NCBI GenBank assembly: GCA_033809415.1
Contig: JAPXLT010000323.1
Span: 1 to 5,224, forward strand
Source of the DNA: JAQVUB01 sp033809415
GTDB taxonomy: Bacteria > Verrucomicrobiota > Lentisphaeria > Oligosphaerales > Oligosphaeraceae
DNA length: 5,224 bases
Direction of reading: 5' to 3'
The notes below the pieces were generated by a model. The model searched no databases and had not been told where the DNA came from. It saw nothing but the letters and a program-made list of their open reading frames with translations. The translations under genes were made by a program, and so were the position numbers. Positions 1 to 5,179 of this stretch are shown here, one piece after another (the first letter of the stretch is position 1; every line of letters starts with the position of its first letter).

Positions 1-30
1 TTACAAGGCACTGTCTTTGGGGGATTTCCC

Positions 31-52
31 ACCCCAGGTTAAAACCTGGGGT
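31..52. repeat. Perfect REP-like palindrome (10-bp stem, 2-nt loop)
   Basis: Positions 31-40 (ACCCCAGGTT) are exactly complementary to 43-52, leaving only AA between them. GGG/CCC runs at 19-23 and 28-30 lie just upstream and could extend or compete with the stem. There is no T-run after it, so it is not a standard intrinsic terminator. Short GC-capped palindromes of this style are typical of intergenic REP elements mobilised by IS200-like (RAYT) Y1 transposases. No such transposase is present here, so the REP assignment is an inference from form alone. It could also be a 3' processing hairpin of a gene that lies off the left edge. Confidence 0.6.
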
Positions 53-91
53 TAAGCATGGTTAAGCGCCTACGACGCAAAGCATTGTGCC

Positions 92-127
92 GATCCGTCC
101 GATCCGACTGATCCGACTGATCTGTCG
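92..127. repeat. 9-bp tandem array, left copy (4 units)
   Basis: Four successive 9-mers of the form GATCYGNCN can be read: 92-100, 101-109, 110-118 and 119-127. The second and third are identical (GATCCGACT). Each unit begins with GATC. It abuts the left arm of the long inverted repeat and is the shorter counterpart of the 9-unit array at 1712-1792, which carries the same unit family in reverse complement. It has no convincing coding role. Confidence 0.85.
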
Positions 128-211
128 TCCGTGTAAAGTCCGTGTGGGTTGCGGGCGATCAGTCCGCGCCAAGTTTGTTCGTGTGGTTCGTGGTTAAAAA
201 ATCCTTTTTGG
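124..211 (+). repeat. Long inverted repeat, left arm
   Basis: Positions 127-173 are the exact reverse complement of 1636-1682 (47 of 47 bases). Similarity continues less perfectly on the gene-proximal side: 174-211 against 1599-1635 share the CAAAAA, ATTnTTT, CACGAA and ACGAA blocks with small gaps. On the outer side two 11-mers (124-134 and 135-145, core GTCCGTGT) match a four-copy version in the other arm, and then the 9-bp array begins. The arm lies immediately upstream of the FAD oxidoreductase and may carry its promoter. No clear target-site duplication or transposase is visible. Confidence 0.85.
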
Positions 212-267
212 ATGGGGTCTAATGAGGATTCAGTGCAGTTTATCAAAACAAAAGGAAGAATAGAAGC

Positions 268-1542
268 ATGGAAAACTTCATTACAAGAACAGAGAAAATT
301 CCGTTTTACAATAAATATGATGTTATCGTTGCAGGAGGGGGCGTTGCCGGAGCCGCATCGGCACTGACCGTCGCACGTGCAGGCAAAAAAGTCCTGCTCA
401 TCGAAAAGAACTGCATTCTGGGAGGACTTGCCACCATCGGGCATATCAATTTTTTCGTGCCCATGTGCAACGGACGAGGAAAACAGATTATTTCGGGACT
501 GGCCGAGGAATTTCTCAAATTGTCGATTCGCTACGGTTATGACACGGTTCCACCTGAATGGAAAAATGGTGAGCCTGCAGAGCCGACCAATGTCCGGTAT
601 GTCACTCGTTTTTCTCCTTGGATTTTCGCGATCGCCCTGACGGAACTGCTGATATCTTCCGGCGTGCAGATTCTGTTTGACACCATCGTGACCGATGTCA
701 TCATGAAGGGGCGGACCTGCGAAGGACTTCTGATCCAGAACAAATCCGGCCGGTCATACTGCACGGCCTCGGCATATGTTGATGCCACCGGGGATGCCGA
801 TCTCCTGTTCCGTGCGGGTGTACCCACAGTGCAGGGAAAAAACTATTTCACTTATTTCGGATTCGGCGCAACAGTCGAATCCTGCCGCAAAGTTGCCGAA
901 ACCGGAAATTTCGCCTGGCTGAATGCGGGCGGAGCACATGGCGGACTCATTAATCTTTACGGCCATAATCAGCCGGATGATGTTCCTCTCTATCAAGGAA
1001 CAACTGGCGATGATGTTTCCGATTACCTTATCCGGAATCAGCGGCTCATGCTGGAGAATTTGAAGAAAGAACCATTGAAATCACGTGAGATTCTTTCGAT
1101 TCCGATTATGCCGCAATTCCGCACGACCCGGAGAATTGATGGCAACGTGACCCTGAAGGAAGAAGATGCATATCGGCACTTTGATGATTCGGTCGGAGCA
1201 ATCTGTGATTTCGACCGACGCGATTATCTTTATGAAATACCTTATGGAGTTCTGGTACGTGAAGGATTCCCGAATCTGATAACAGCGGGGCGATCTGTAT
1301 CGGGTGAAGGGTATGCATGGGATGTTCTGCGGGTAATTCCCCCGGCGATTGTTTCGGGACAGGCAGCCGGTTTTGCAGCCGTTCAGGCAATTGAATCCGG
1401 AAAAGGAATGGATTCCTTGCCGGTGGAACCGCTTCAGCGTGCAATGGAGAAAGCCGGAAACCAGATTCATTTTGATGATGAGCTCATTCCGGAAAATAAC
1501 CAAGAAGCCGCCGATTCCCATGCGGAGATCGGCCATGTCTGA
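268..1542 (+). CDS. FAD-dependent oxidoreductase (FAD_oxidored, PF12831-like)
   Basis: This is a predicted soluble flavoprotein of 424 residues, complete, with no signal peptide or membrane segment. An N-terminal Rossmann dinucleotide-binding fold is clear: beta strand 17-22, the GxGxxG loop GGGVAG at residues 23-28, and the ribose-binding acidic residue E46 at the end of the second strand (VLLIEK), followed by GG at 52-53. The second FAD signature DATGDADL is at 172-179. The C-terminal FAD-contacting segment runs about 338-371 (TAGRSVSGEGYAWDVLR, then GQAAG). This order and the wording of the motifs fit the FAD_oxidored family, whose members are mostly uncharacterised oxidoreductases. The substrate cannot be deduced. 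The ATG at 268 is chosen because it precedes the Rossmann strand by about 16 residues and has AGGA at 253-256. The gene stands alone, framed by inverted repeat arms, with no obvious terminator behind it. The last 25 or so residues are polar and probably not part of the fold. Confidence 0.9.
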   Translation: MENFITRTEKIPFYNKYDVIVAGGGVAGAASALTVARAGKKVLLIEKNCILGGLATIGHINFFVPMCNGRGKQIISGLAEEFLKLSIRYGYDTVPPEWKNGEPAEPTNVRYVTRFSPWIFAIALTELLISSGVQILFDTIVTDVIMKGRTCEGLLIQNKSGRSYCTASAYVDATGDADLLFRAGVPTVQGKNYFTYFGFGATVESCRKVAETGNFAWLNAGGAHGGLINLYGHNQPDDVPLYQGTTGDDVSDYLIRNQRLMLENLKKEPLKSREILSIPIMPQFRTTRRIDGNVTLKEEDAYRHFDDSVGAICDFDRRDYLYEIPYGVLVREGFPNLITAGRSVSGEGYAWDVLRVIPPAIVSGQAAGFAAVQAIESGKGMDSLPVEPLQRAMEKAGNQIHFDDELIPENNQEAADSHAEIGHV

Positions 1543-1598
1543 TCGTGTTTGAATAATAAGTAACTACAGCGTAAGGCGTCAGTGAACCCGGATAGGCA

Positions 1599-1682
1599 AA
1601 AAATTCTTTTCGAACAACGAAAAGGCACGAAAAGGCTTGGCGCGGACTGATCGCCCGCAACCCACACGGACTTTACACGGAC
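1599..1682 (-). repeat. Long inverted repeat, right arm
   Basis: Positions 1636-1682 are identical in reverse complement to 127-173. The segment 1599-1635 is a diverged match to 174-211. Within the identical block, GGCG at 1639-1642 and CGCC at 1652-1655 could form a small hairpin. The arm lies 57 bases after the stop codon of the oxidoreductase, so the two arms enclose the gene and its upstream region symmetrically, with 1462 bases between the identical blocks. Confidence 0.85.
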
Positions 1683-1707
1683 TTTACACGGACGGGACAC
1701 GGACAAC
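1664..1707. repeat. 11-bp tandem repeat (4 units)
   Basis: The units are ACACGGACTTT at 1664-1674 and 1675-1685 (identical), ACACGGACGGG at 1686-1696 and ACACGGACAAC at 1697-1707. The left arm carries only two of these units (124-145, reverse complement). The GGACTTT core recurs in the array at the right end of the window (5180-5224), although with a 9-bp rather than an 11-bp period. Confidence 0.85.
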
Positions 1708-1711
1708 AAAT

Positions 1712-1792
1712 CGGACGGATCAGTCGGATCGGACGGATCGGACGGATCAAGTAGATCGGTCCGATCGGTCCGATCGGTCGGATCAGTCGGAG
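1712..1792. repeat. 9-bp tandem array, right copy (9 units)
   Basis: Nine consecutive 9-mers without gaps can be read, starting at 1712, 1721, 1730, 1739, 1748, 1757, 1766, 1775 and 1784. The commonest forms are CGGACGGAT (3 copies), CGGTCCGAT (2), and single CAGTCGGAT and CGGTCGGAT. One unit is diverged (CAAGTAGAT). Every internal junction creates a GATC site, eight in all at 9-bp spacing (1718 to 1784). The same unit family forms the shorter array at 92-127 in the opposite orientation. Read as protein it gives a low-complexity D-R-S-type peptide, which is a by-product of the 9-bp period rather than a gene. Confidence 0.88.
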
Positions 1793-1903
1793 AAAAAAGA
1801 CAAGAATTGGTGGTACCTTAAAAGGGCTGTGTGCCAATGACTTGGAGATTTCTTTCCAGAAAAATCTTTCTGAAAAAACAAGAAGTTTGAGGATAGTAGC
1901 ACG

Positions 1904-1965
1904 AAAAAATTTCATGGAAATGGCTTTGTCTGCGAGAATGTGTCGTGATTGCCATGAAATTTTTT
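1904..1965. repeat. 14-bp perfect inverted repeat, AT-rich
   Basis: AAAAAATTTCATGG at 1904-1917 is exactly complementary to 1952-1965, with a 34-nt spacer. The A-run in front and T-run behind resemble a bidirectional terminator, but the stem is AT-rich and the loop is unusually long, so termination is uncertain. Other readings are the terminal repeats of a tiny insertion remnant or a protein binding site. It lies about 90 bases upstream of the candidate rpsB promoter, where it could separate the two transcription units. Confidence 0.6.
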
Positions 1966-2056
1966 AGTGTCCATTAGTGTTTTTAGTTGTAAAAAACTAC
2001 CATCCAGTTTTACTGGCGCATTATCACCTACAGTCTTGTATTTTTTCCTATTGATC

Positions 2057-2084
2057 TTGTTTTTCCAGAATCAATCATTATATT
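2057..2084 (+). promoter_or_regulatory. Candidate sigma-70-type promoter for rpsB-tsf
   Basis: A TTGTTT box at 2057-2062 is followed after 16 bases by TATATT at 2079-2084. An alternative -10, TATTTA at 2081-2086, would give an 18-base spacer. Transcription would start near 2090-2092, about 10 bases before the first leader hairpin and roughly 140 bases before the rpsB start codon. The match is moderate and rests partly on its position, because AT-rich DNA here gives chance matches. Confidence 0.4.
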
Positions 2085-2101
2085 TAACGTTTCTACCATT
2101 T

Positions 2102-2203
2102 GAAGGTTTCGTCCAGCTCCCGGACGGGGCTTTCCAAAAATCAACCAAGTGATGTTTCGAAGAGTGGCAGGGGGCTTTTTTTCGCCAACTCCGGTAAAAC
2201 ATT
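2102..2203 (+). promoter_or_regulatory. Structured rpsB leader: two hairpins with complementary loops
   Basis: Hairpin 1 pairs 2102-2114 with 2122-2134: 13 contiguous pairs, four of them G-U, around the loop AGCUCCC (2115-2121). The wobbles form only in plus-strand RNA, which supports an RNA rather than a DNA role. Hairpin 2 is imperfect. Its outer pairs are 2151-2157 with 2197-2203, then 2158-2159 with 2192-2193, and its inner pairs are 2162-2168 with 2184-2191 around one bulged A. Its 15-nt loop (2169-2183) shows GGGGGCU at 2170-2176, complementary to all seven bases of loop 1, allowing a kissing-loop or pseudoknot. A U7 tract follows at 2176-2182. S2 is known to repress its own mRNA through a structured 5' leader in gammaproteobacteria. 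An analogous element is inferred here, not shown. Confidence 0.55.
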
Positions 2204-2229
2204 TCATGAAAACGAAAGGATAGAAGGCC

Positions 2230-3000
2230 ATGGCCAAAACAACGATTACTGACCTGCTGGAAGCCGGAGTGCATTTCGGACACCAGACCCGCCGTTGGAA
2301 CCCCAAGATGAAACCATACATCTATGGCACGCGCAGCGGCATCACCATCTTCGACCTCGGAAAAACCATGCGCCAGCTCGCGGCAGCCTGCGATTTCCTT
2401 ACTGAAACCGCGGCCAATGGCGGAACGATCCTTTTCGTTGGCGCAAAACGCCAGGCTCAGGAATGCGTTCGCACAACCGCAGAACGCCTGAATATGCCTT
2501 TCATGTGTGAACGCTGGCTGGGCGGTACCTTGACTAACCAGACTGTAGTGCTCAAACGGGTTGCTTACCTGAAAAAACTCAGGGAACAGGATGCCAATGG
2601 AAGCATGGACGCACTGCCGAAAAAAGAAGCGGCAGGACTGCGCCGTGAAATGGGAAAACTCGAAAGCGCATTGGGCGGAATCGTCAACATGCACAAGTTG
2701 CCGGCTGCGCTGGTCGTGATTGACGTCGATCGGGAGCATATTGCTGTGCAGGAAGCTTCCAAACTGGGGATTCCGGTGGTTGCCCTCGTTGATTCCTGCT
2801 GCAATCCTGATCTGATTGATTACGTGATCCCAGGCAATGACGATGCTTTGCGTTCAATCAAAGTGATTGTCGATGCCCTGGCCACTGCAATCGAAGCAGG
2901 TCTGGCTGTCGCCAACAAAAAGCGTTCAGATAAAGATGAAGCCCTTTCGGAGGCCGCAGTCGGCAAGGAAGATGCCGCAGAAGAAGTGGAAAAAGACTGA
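2230..3000 (+). CDS. rpsB: 30S ribosomal protein S2
   Basis: S2 sits on the solvent side of the small subunit between head and body and is needed late in 30S assembly and for S1 binding. The protein has 256 residues, close to the usual 230-260. Family blocks are unmistakable: VHFGHQTRRWNPKMKPYI at residues 14-31, FVGAKRQAQE at 69-78, ERWLGGTLTN at 94-103, a helical hairpin region about 105-155, ALVDS at 185-189, and PDLIDYVIPGNDDA at 193-206. The tail from about 231 is strongly acidic (Asp/Glu-rich) and lies beyond the conserved core. The start is supported by AAAGGA at 2215-2220, nine bases ahead. The start codon sits in the 10-bp palindrome GGCCATGGCC (2226-2235). tsf follows 21 bases after the stop, the standard bacterial operon order. 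The structured leader suggests feedback control by S2. Confidence 0.99.
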   Translation: MAKTTITDLLEAGVHFGHQTRRWNPKMKPYIYGTRSGITIFDLGKTMRQLAAACDFLTETAANGGTILFVGAKRQAQECVRTTAERLNMPFMCERWLGGTLTNQTVVLKRVAYLKKLREQDANGSMDALPKKEAAGLRREMGKLESALGGIVNMHKLPAALVVIDVDREHIAVQEASKLGIPVVALVDSCCNPDLIDYVIPGNDDALRSIKVIVDALATAIEAGLAVANKKRSDKDEALSEAAVGKEDAAEEVEKD

Positions 3001-3021
3001 CGAAAAACAGGACAGAGAATT

Positions 3022-3858
3022 ATGACAAAAATTACTGCTCAAATGGTCAATGAACTGCGCCAGAAAACAGGCGTGGGTATGATGGAATGTAAAAAGGCCC
3101 TGGTTGCCTGCGGCGGTGACGTGGAAGCCAGTGTCGAATATCTTCGCAAATCCGGCATCGCCAAAGCGGCGAAGAAGGCCGGGCGAAGCGCTAATCAGGG
3201 AAAATTTGTTGTGGCCAGTAAAGGCAATGCTACCGTTCTGGTCGAAGTGCTCTGCGAAACAGATTTCGTGGCAAAAACCAGCGATTTCATCGCATTTGCC
3301 GAAGCAACTGCGGACAAAGCCTTGAATCAGTTTGATGAAGACGGCGATATTTCCTGCAAGCTGGCTGAACTAGTCTCCGAAGACTTGAAAGCTCTGATTG
3401 GCAAACTTGGTGAAAATATGCATGTTCGCCGCGCTTTGCGCTGGACGACGGACGGCGTGATTGGCACTTATCTTCACACCGGCGTCCCCTATGGCACCAT
3501 GGTTGAAGTCAGTGGAGACTGCACCCCCGAACTCTTAAACAGCATCTGCCTGCATGTCTGTGCCAGCAACCCAACGTATGTTTCGTCCGCCGATGTGCCT
3601 GCAGAATTCATCGCCAAGGAGAGAGAAATCGCTGCTGCGCAGCCGGAACTGCAAGGGAAGCCGGCCGCTATGCTGGAAGGGATTTTAAAAGGTAAAATGA
3701 ATAAGATTTTCAAAGAAATCTGCCTGATGGAGCAGCCTTGGATTGATGACGAAAAGTCAACGCTGGCTAAAGTTGCGCCACAAATCAAAGTCAAGCGGTT
3801 TGTGCGTTTCCTGGTGGGCGAAGACCTCCCTGGTGAAGCGGCCGCTTCCGAAGAGTAA
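3022..3858 (+). CDS. tsf: Translation elongation factor Ts
   Basis: EF-Ts is the cytoplasmic nucleotide exchange factor that releases GDP from EF-Tu. The protein has 278 residues, near the E. coli length of 283, and is intact. The N-terminal UBA-like domain (about 1-55) carries LRQKTGVGMMECKKAL (12-27) and GGDVEASVEYLRKSG (31-45). The core has the TDFVA motif at 80-84, where D81 and F82 correspond to the residues that disturb the magnesium site of EF-Tu. KLGENMHVRR is at 128-137, and the dimerisation-type segment with EGILKGKMNKIFKE and EQPWIDDEKST lies at about 219-250. AGGA at 3009-3012 is nine bases ahead of ATG. No promoter is evident in the 21-base gap after rpsB, so it is taken to be co-transcribed. 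A strong terminator follows 12 bases after the stop. Confidence 0.99.
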   Translation: MTKITAQMVNELRQKTGVGMMECKKALVACGGDVEASVEYLRKSGIAKAAKKAGRSANQGKFVVASKGNATVLVEVLCETDFVAKTSDFIAFAEATADKALNQFDEDGDISCKLAELVSEDLKALIGKLGENMHVRRALRWTTDGVIGTYLHTGVPYGTMVEVSGDCTPELLNSICLHVCASNPTYVSSADVPAEFIAKEREIAAAQPELQGKPAAMLEGILKGKMNKIFKEICLMEQPWIDDEKSTLAKVAPQIKVKRFVRFLVGEDLPGEAAASEE

Positions 3859-3870
3859 GCGCTTGTGCTG

Positions 3871-3909
3871 AAAAACCGGCAGAAGAATTTTCTGCCGGTT
3901 TTTTATTTT
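3871..3909 (+). terminator. Rho-independent terminator of rpsB-tsf
   Basis: Positions 3871-3884 pair with 3890-3903 in a perfect 14-bp stem with a GC core (CCGGCAG/CTGCCGG) and a 5-nt loop GAATT. The T-run at 3899-3904 continues after one A as TTTT. The A-run on the left side makes it possibly bidirectional, although no convergent gene is visible. It lies 12 bases after the tsf stop and separates the operon from the deacetylase-like gene. Confidence 0.95.
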
Positions 3910-3950
3910 CAGAAAAAACATGATTTCGCGGATGATGAAGGAGGATTGCT

Positions 3951-5072
3951 ATGCTGGAATTGACGAATCTTCGACACGGTGCCGTGCTCAACCATCATGA
4001 CGGATATGAAACTTCCGCCGGACTCGAGGTGATCCTTGAAGGGCTGGCGCCCTCGATGGCTCAAGTGAAAGTGAATGGGAAACCTGCCACGCGTTGCGGA
4101 CGCAACTTCAAGGCACCCGTCCTGCTGACCGCGCAATTCAATGAAATCGTTGTTACGGCAAATGATAAATTTGGCGAAATGCAGCGAAAAATCCAAGTGG
4201 TCTGGGACAAAAAATCCTATCCCAGATACAACTTTTTTATTGATGATAACATCTTCTTTCTGACGGATGTCGCACGGCAGAAACCTGCCACGCTCTTTGA
4301 TCATTTTTACCTGAAGGCGCTCCGGGAGACTCACCGCCGGTATGGAACGAAATTTACTCTAAATCTGTTCTACCATAATGACCACGATGATTTCAGTCTG
4401 AAAGATTTCCCCGACAATTACAAAGGGGAATTTCAGGAAAACTCCGACTGGCTGAAAATGTCTTTCCATGCATACTCGGAATTTCCCGACCGCCCTTATC
4501 AGCATGCAACTGCTGAAAAACTTGCCCATGACTATGACTTGCTGCATTCAGAAATCGTTCGCTTTGCAGGCGAAGAATCTTTCATCGAGCCTGTGGTGAT
4601 TCATTGGGGAATGGTTCATCCAGATCATTTTTCTGTTCTGACTGATCGTGGCTGCCGCGTGTTGTCGGGGTCATTCATGGATTCCAAAACTTATGTCGGT
4701 GAACATGACACCAAAGAATCGGTCTGTGATGTCGGGTATTACCAGGATGCGGATACAGCTACCTGGCTGTTGGCTAAACGGCGTCTCTTTGATTTCAACC
4801 ATGGACTTTGCTGGGAAAAGAATAATCTTTGCTGTAACTTGGTCAGCCAAACGGAAATCAACGAGATTCTGAATTCATCGTTGACCGCCGAATATACCGC
4901 AGACACCGTCAATCTCGCATCCCATGAACAATATTCTTTTCCCTACTACTTCAATTATCTGCCGGATCACCTCGAACGTATCGACTTGGCCGCAAGACTG
5001 GTGACGGAAAAAGGCTTTAAACCAGTCTTCTATAGCCATGGATTCCTCGGTAATACCGCCTGGGAAAAATAA
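3951..5072 (+). CDS. Polysaccharide deacetylase-like (NodB-fold) protein with N-terminal beta-sandwich
   Basis: The protein has 373 residues with no signal peptide or membrane helix, so it is probably cytoplasmic. Residues about 20-85 read like a small Ig-like or glucodextranase-B-type beta-sandwich (VKVNGKPAT at 39-47, then NEIVVTANDKFGE at 64-76). From about 92 a glycoside hydrolase/deacetylase-type barrel is suggested. FFIDDN (95-100) resembles the TFDDG metal motif. KFTLNLFY (134-141) is a likely inner strand, followed by LKMSFHAYSE (168-177) with H173 in the place of the second metal motif. VVIHWG (215-220) and YSHGF (361-365) are late candidate catalytic segments. The wording matches a widespread, poorly characterised family often labelled polysaccharide deacetylase, and the substrate is unknown. 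AAGGAGGA at 3938-3945 is a near-ideal ribosome binding site. No clear promoter lies in the 46 bases after the terminator, so expression may depend on readthrough or a cryptic promoter. Confidence 0.8.
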   Translation: MLELTNLRHGAVLNHHDGYETSAGLEVILEGLAPSMAQVKVNGKPATRCGRNFKAPVLLTAQFNEIVVTANDKFGEMQRKIQVVWDKKSYPRYNFFIDDNIFFLTDVARQKPATLFDHFYLKALRETHRRYGTKFTLNLFYHNDHDDFSLKDFPDNYKGEFQENSDWLKMSFHAYSEFPDRPYQHATAEKLAHDYDLLHSEIVRFAGEESFIEPVVIHWGMVHPDHFSVLTDRGCRVLSGSFMDSKTYVGEHDTKESVCDVGYYQDADTATWLLAKRRLFDFNHGLCWEKNNLCCNLVSQTEINEILNSSLTAEYTADTVNLASHEQYSFPYYFNYLPDHLERIDLAARLVTEKGFKPVFYSHGFLGNTAWEK

Positions 5073-5123
5073 GGGTGCAGGGTGCGGGGGGGCAGGGGGC
5101 AGGGGGCAGGGGCAGGGGGCAGG
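5073..5123 (+). repeat. G-run tandem tract with G-quadruplex potential
   Basis: Directly after the stop codon there are seven runs of three or more G (5073-5075, 5080-5082, 5086-5092, 5095-5099, 5102-5106, 5109-5112, 5115-5119). The last five are mostly separated by CA, giving a 7-nt GGGGGCA-type repeat. Loops of 2-4 nt between G-runs meet the usual quadruplex criterion, on the non-template strand and therefore also in the mRNA 3' end. Such tracts also slip in replication and are prone to assembly error, so copy number should be treated with caution. Confidence 0.8.
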
Positions 5124-5135
5124 TTTAAAAAGTGG

Positions 5136-5154
5136 CGCAACCGTCCCGGTTGTG
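5136..5154. repeat. Small hairpin, CAACCG/CGGTTG
   Basis: CAACCG at 5138-5143 is complementary to 5147-5152 with a TCC loop. One G-T and one C-G pair could extend it to 5136-5154. No T-run follows, so it is a weak terminator candidate at best. It could be a REP-type element or an RNA 3' end stabiliser after the deacetylase-like gene. Confidence 0.4.
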
Positions 5155-5179
5155 ATGCTGCGTGCTGTTGTGCGTGGAA

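Larger units (their letters stand above)
1543..2229. other. 687-nt intergenic region rich in repeats and RNA structure
   Basis: No credible gene lies between the oxidoreductase and rpsB. From left to right it holds: the right inverted repeat arm and tandem arrays (1599-1792); an AT-rich stretch with a weak 6-bp hairpin at 1857-1872; a 14-bp perfect inverted repeat (1904-1965); a short direct repetition TAGTGTCCAT / TAGTGT at 1965-1980; a small AT hairpin (1980-1995); a 5-bp hairpin with a 3-nt loop (2004-2016, CCAGT/ACTGG); then the candidate promoter and the structured leader of rpsB. Short open frames here are either translations of the 9-bp repeat or lack a ribosome binding site. Confidence 0.75.

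Noticed and set aside
92..127. CRISPR array
   Set aside because: The tandem arrays have 9-bp or 11-bp units with no unique spacers of 25-40 bp, and no cas gene is present.
194..223. Promoter for the oxidoreductase (TTAAAA ... TCTAAT)
   Set aside because: The boxes match poorly and the 18-base spacer is not ideal. The spot is plausible but cannot be separated from chance.
70..444. 124-residue minus-strand open frame over the left repeat and the start of the oxidoreductase
   Set aside because: It runs through the repeat arm and the conserved Rossmann-encoding region in antisense, with a peptide of no family character.
127..1682. Complete insertion sequence with terminal inverted repeats
   Set aside because: The enclosed gene is a flavoprotein, not a transposase. 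The arms are bordered by tandem arrays rather than clear target duplications, so a classical IS is not supported, although a cassette remains possible.
1637..1840. Open frame encoding a D-R-S-rich peptide across the 9-bp array
   Set aside because: The 9-bp period is a multiple of three, so it keeps any frame open. There is no ribosome binding site, and the peptide is only a translation of the repeat. The minus-strand P-I-R-rich frame (1673-1915) is the same effect.
1857..1872. Intrinsic terminator for the oxidoreductase
   Set aside because: It has only a 6-bp AT-rich stem (CAGAAA/TTTCTG), followed by A rather than T residues, and lies more than 300 bases after the stop codon.
1967..2152. 61-residue plus-strand open frame with a hydrophobic stretch
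   Set aside because: It begins with GTG without a Shine-Dalgarno site, lies in AT-rich DNA, and overlaps the candidate promoter and leader hairpin. The hydrophobicity comes from T-rich codons.
2071..2739. 222-residue minus-strand open frame opposite rpsB
   Set aside because: It is antisense to an unmistakable ribosomal protein gene and its leader, and has no recognisable motifs. It is a shadow of the coding bias of rpsB.
3909..4334. 141-residue minus-strand open frame opposite the deacetylase-like gene
   Set aside because: The plus-strand gene has a strong ribosome binding site and recognisable family motifs. The antisense frame has neither.
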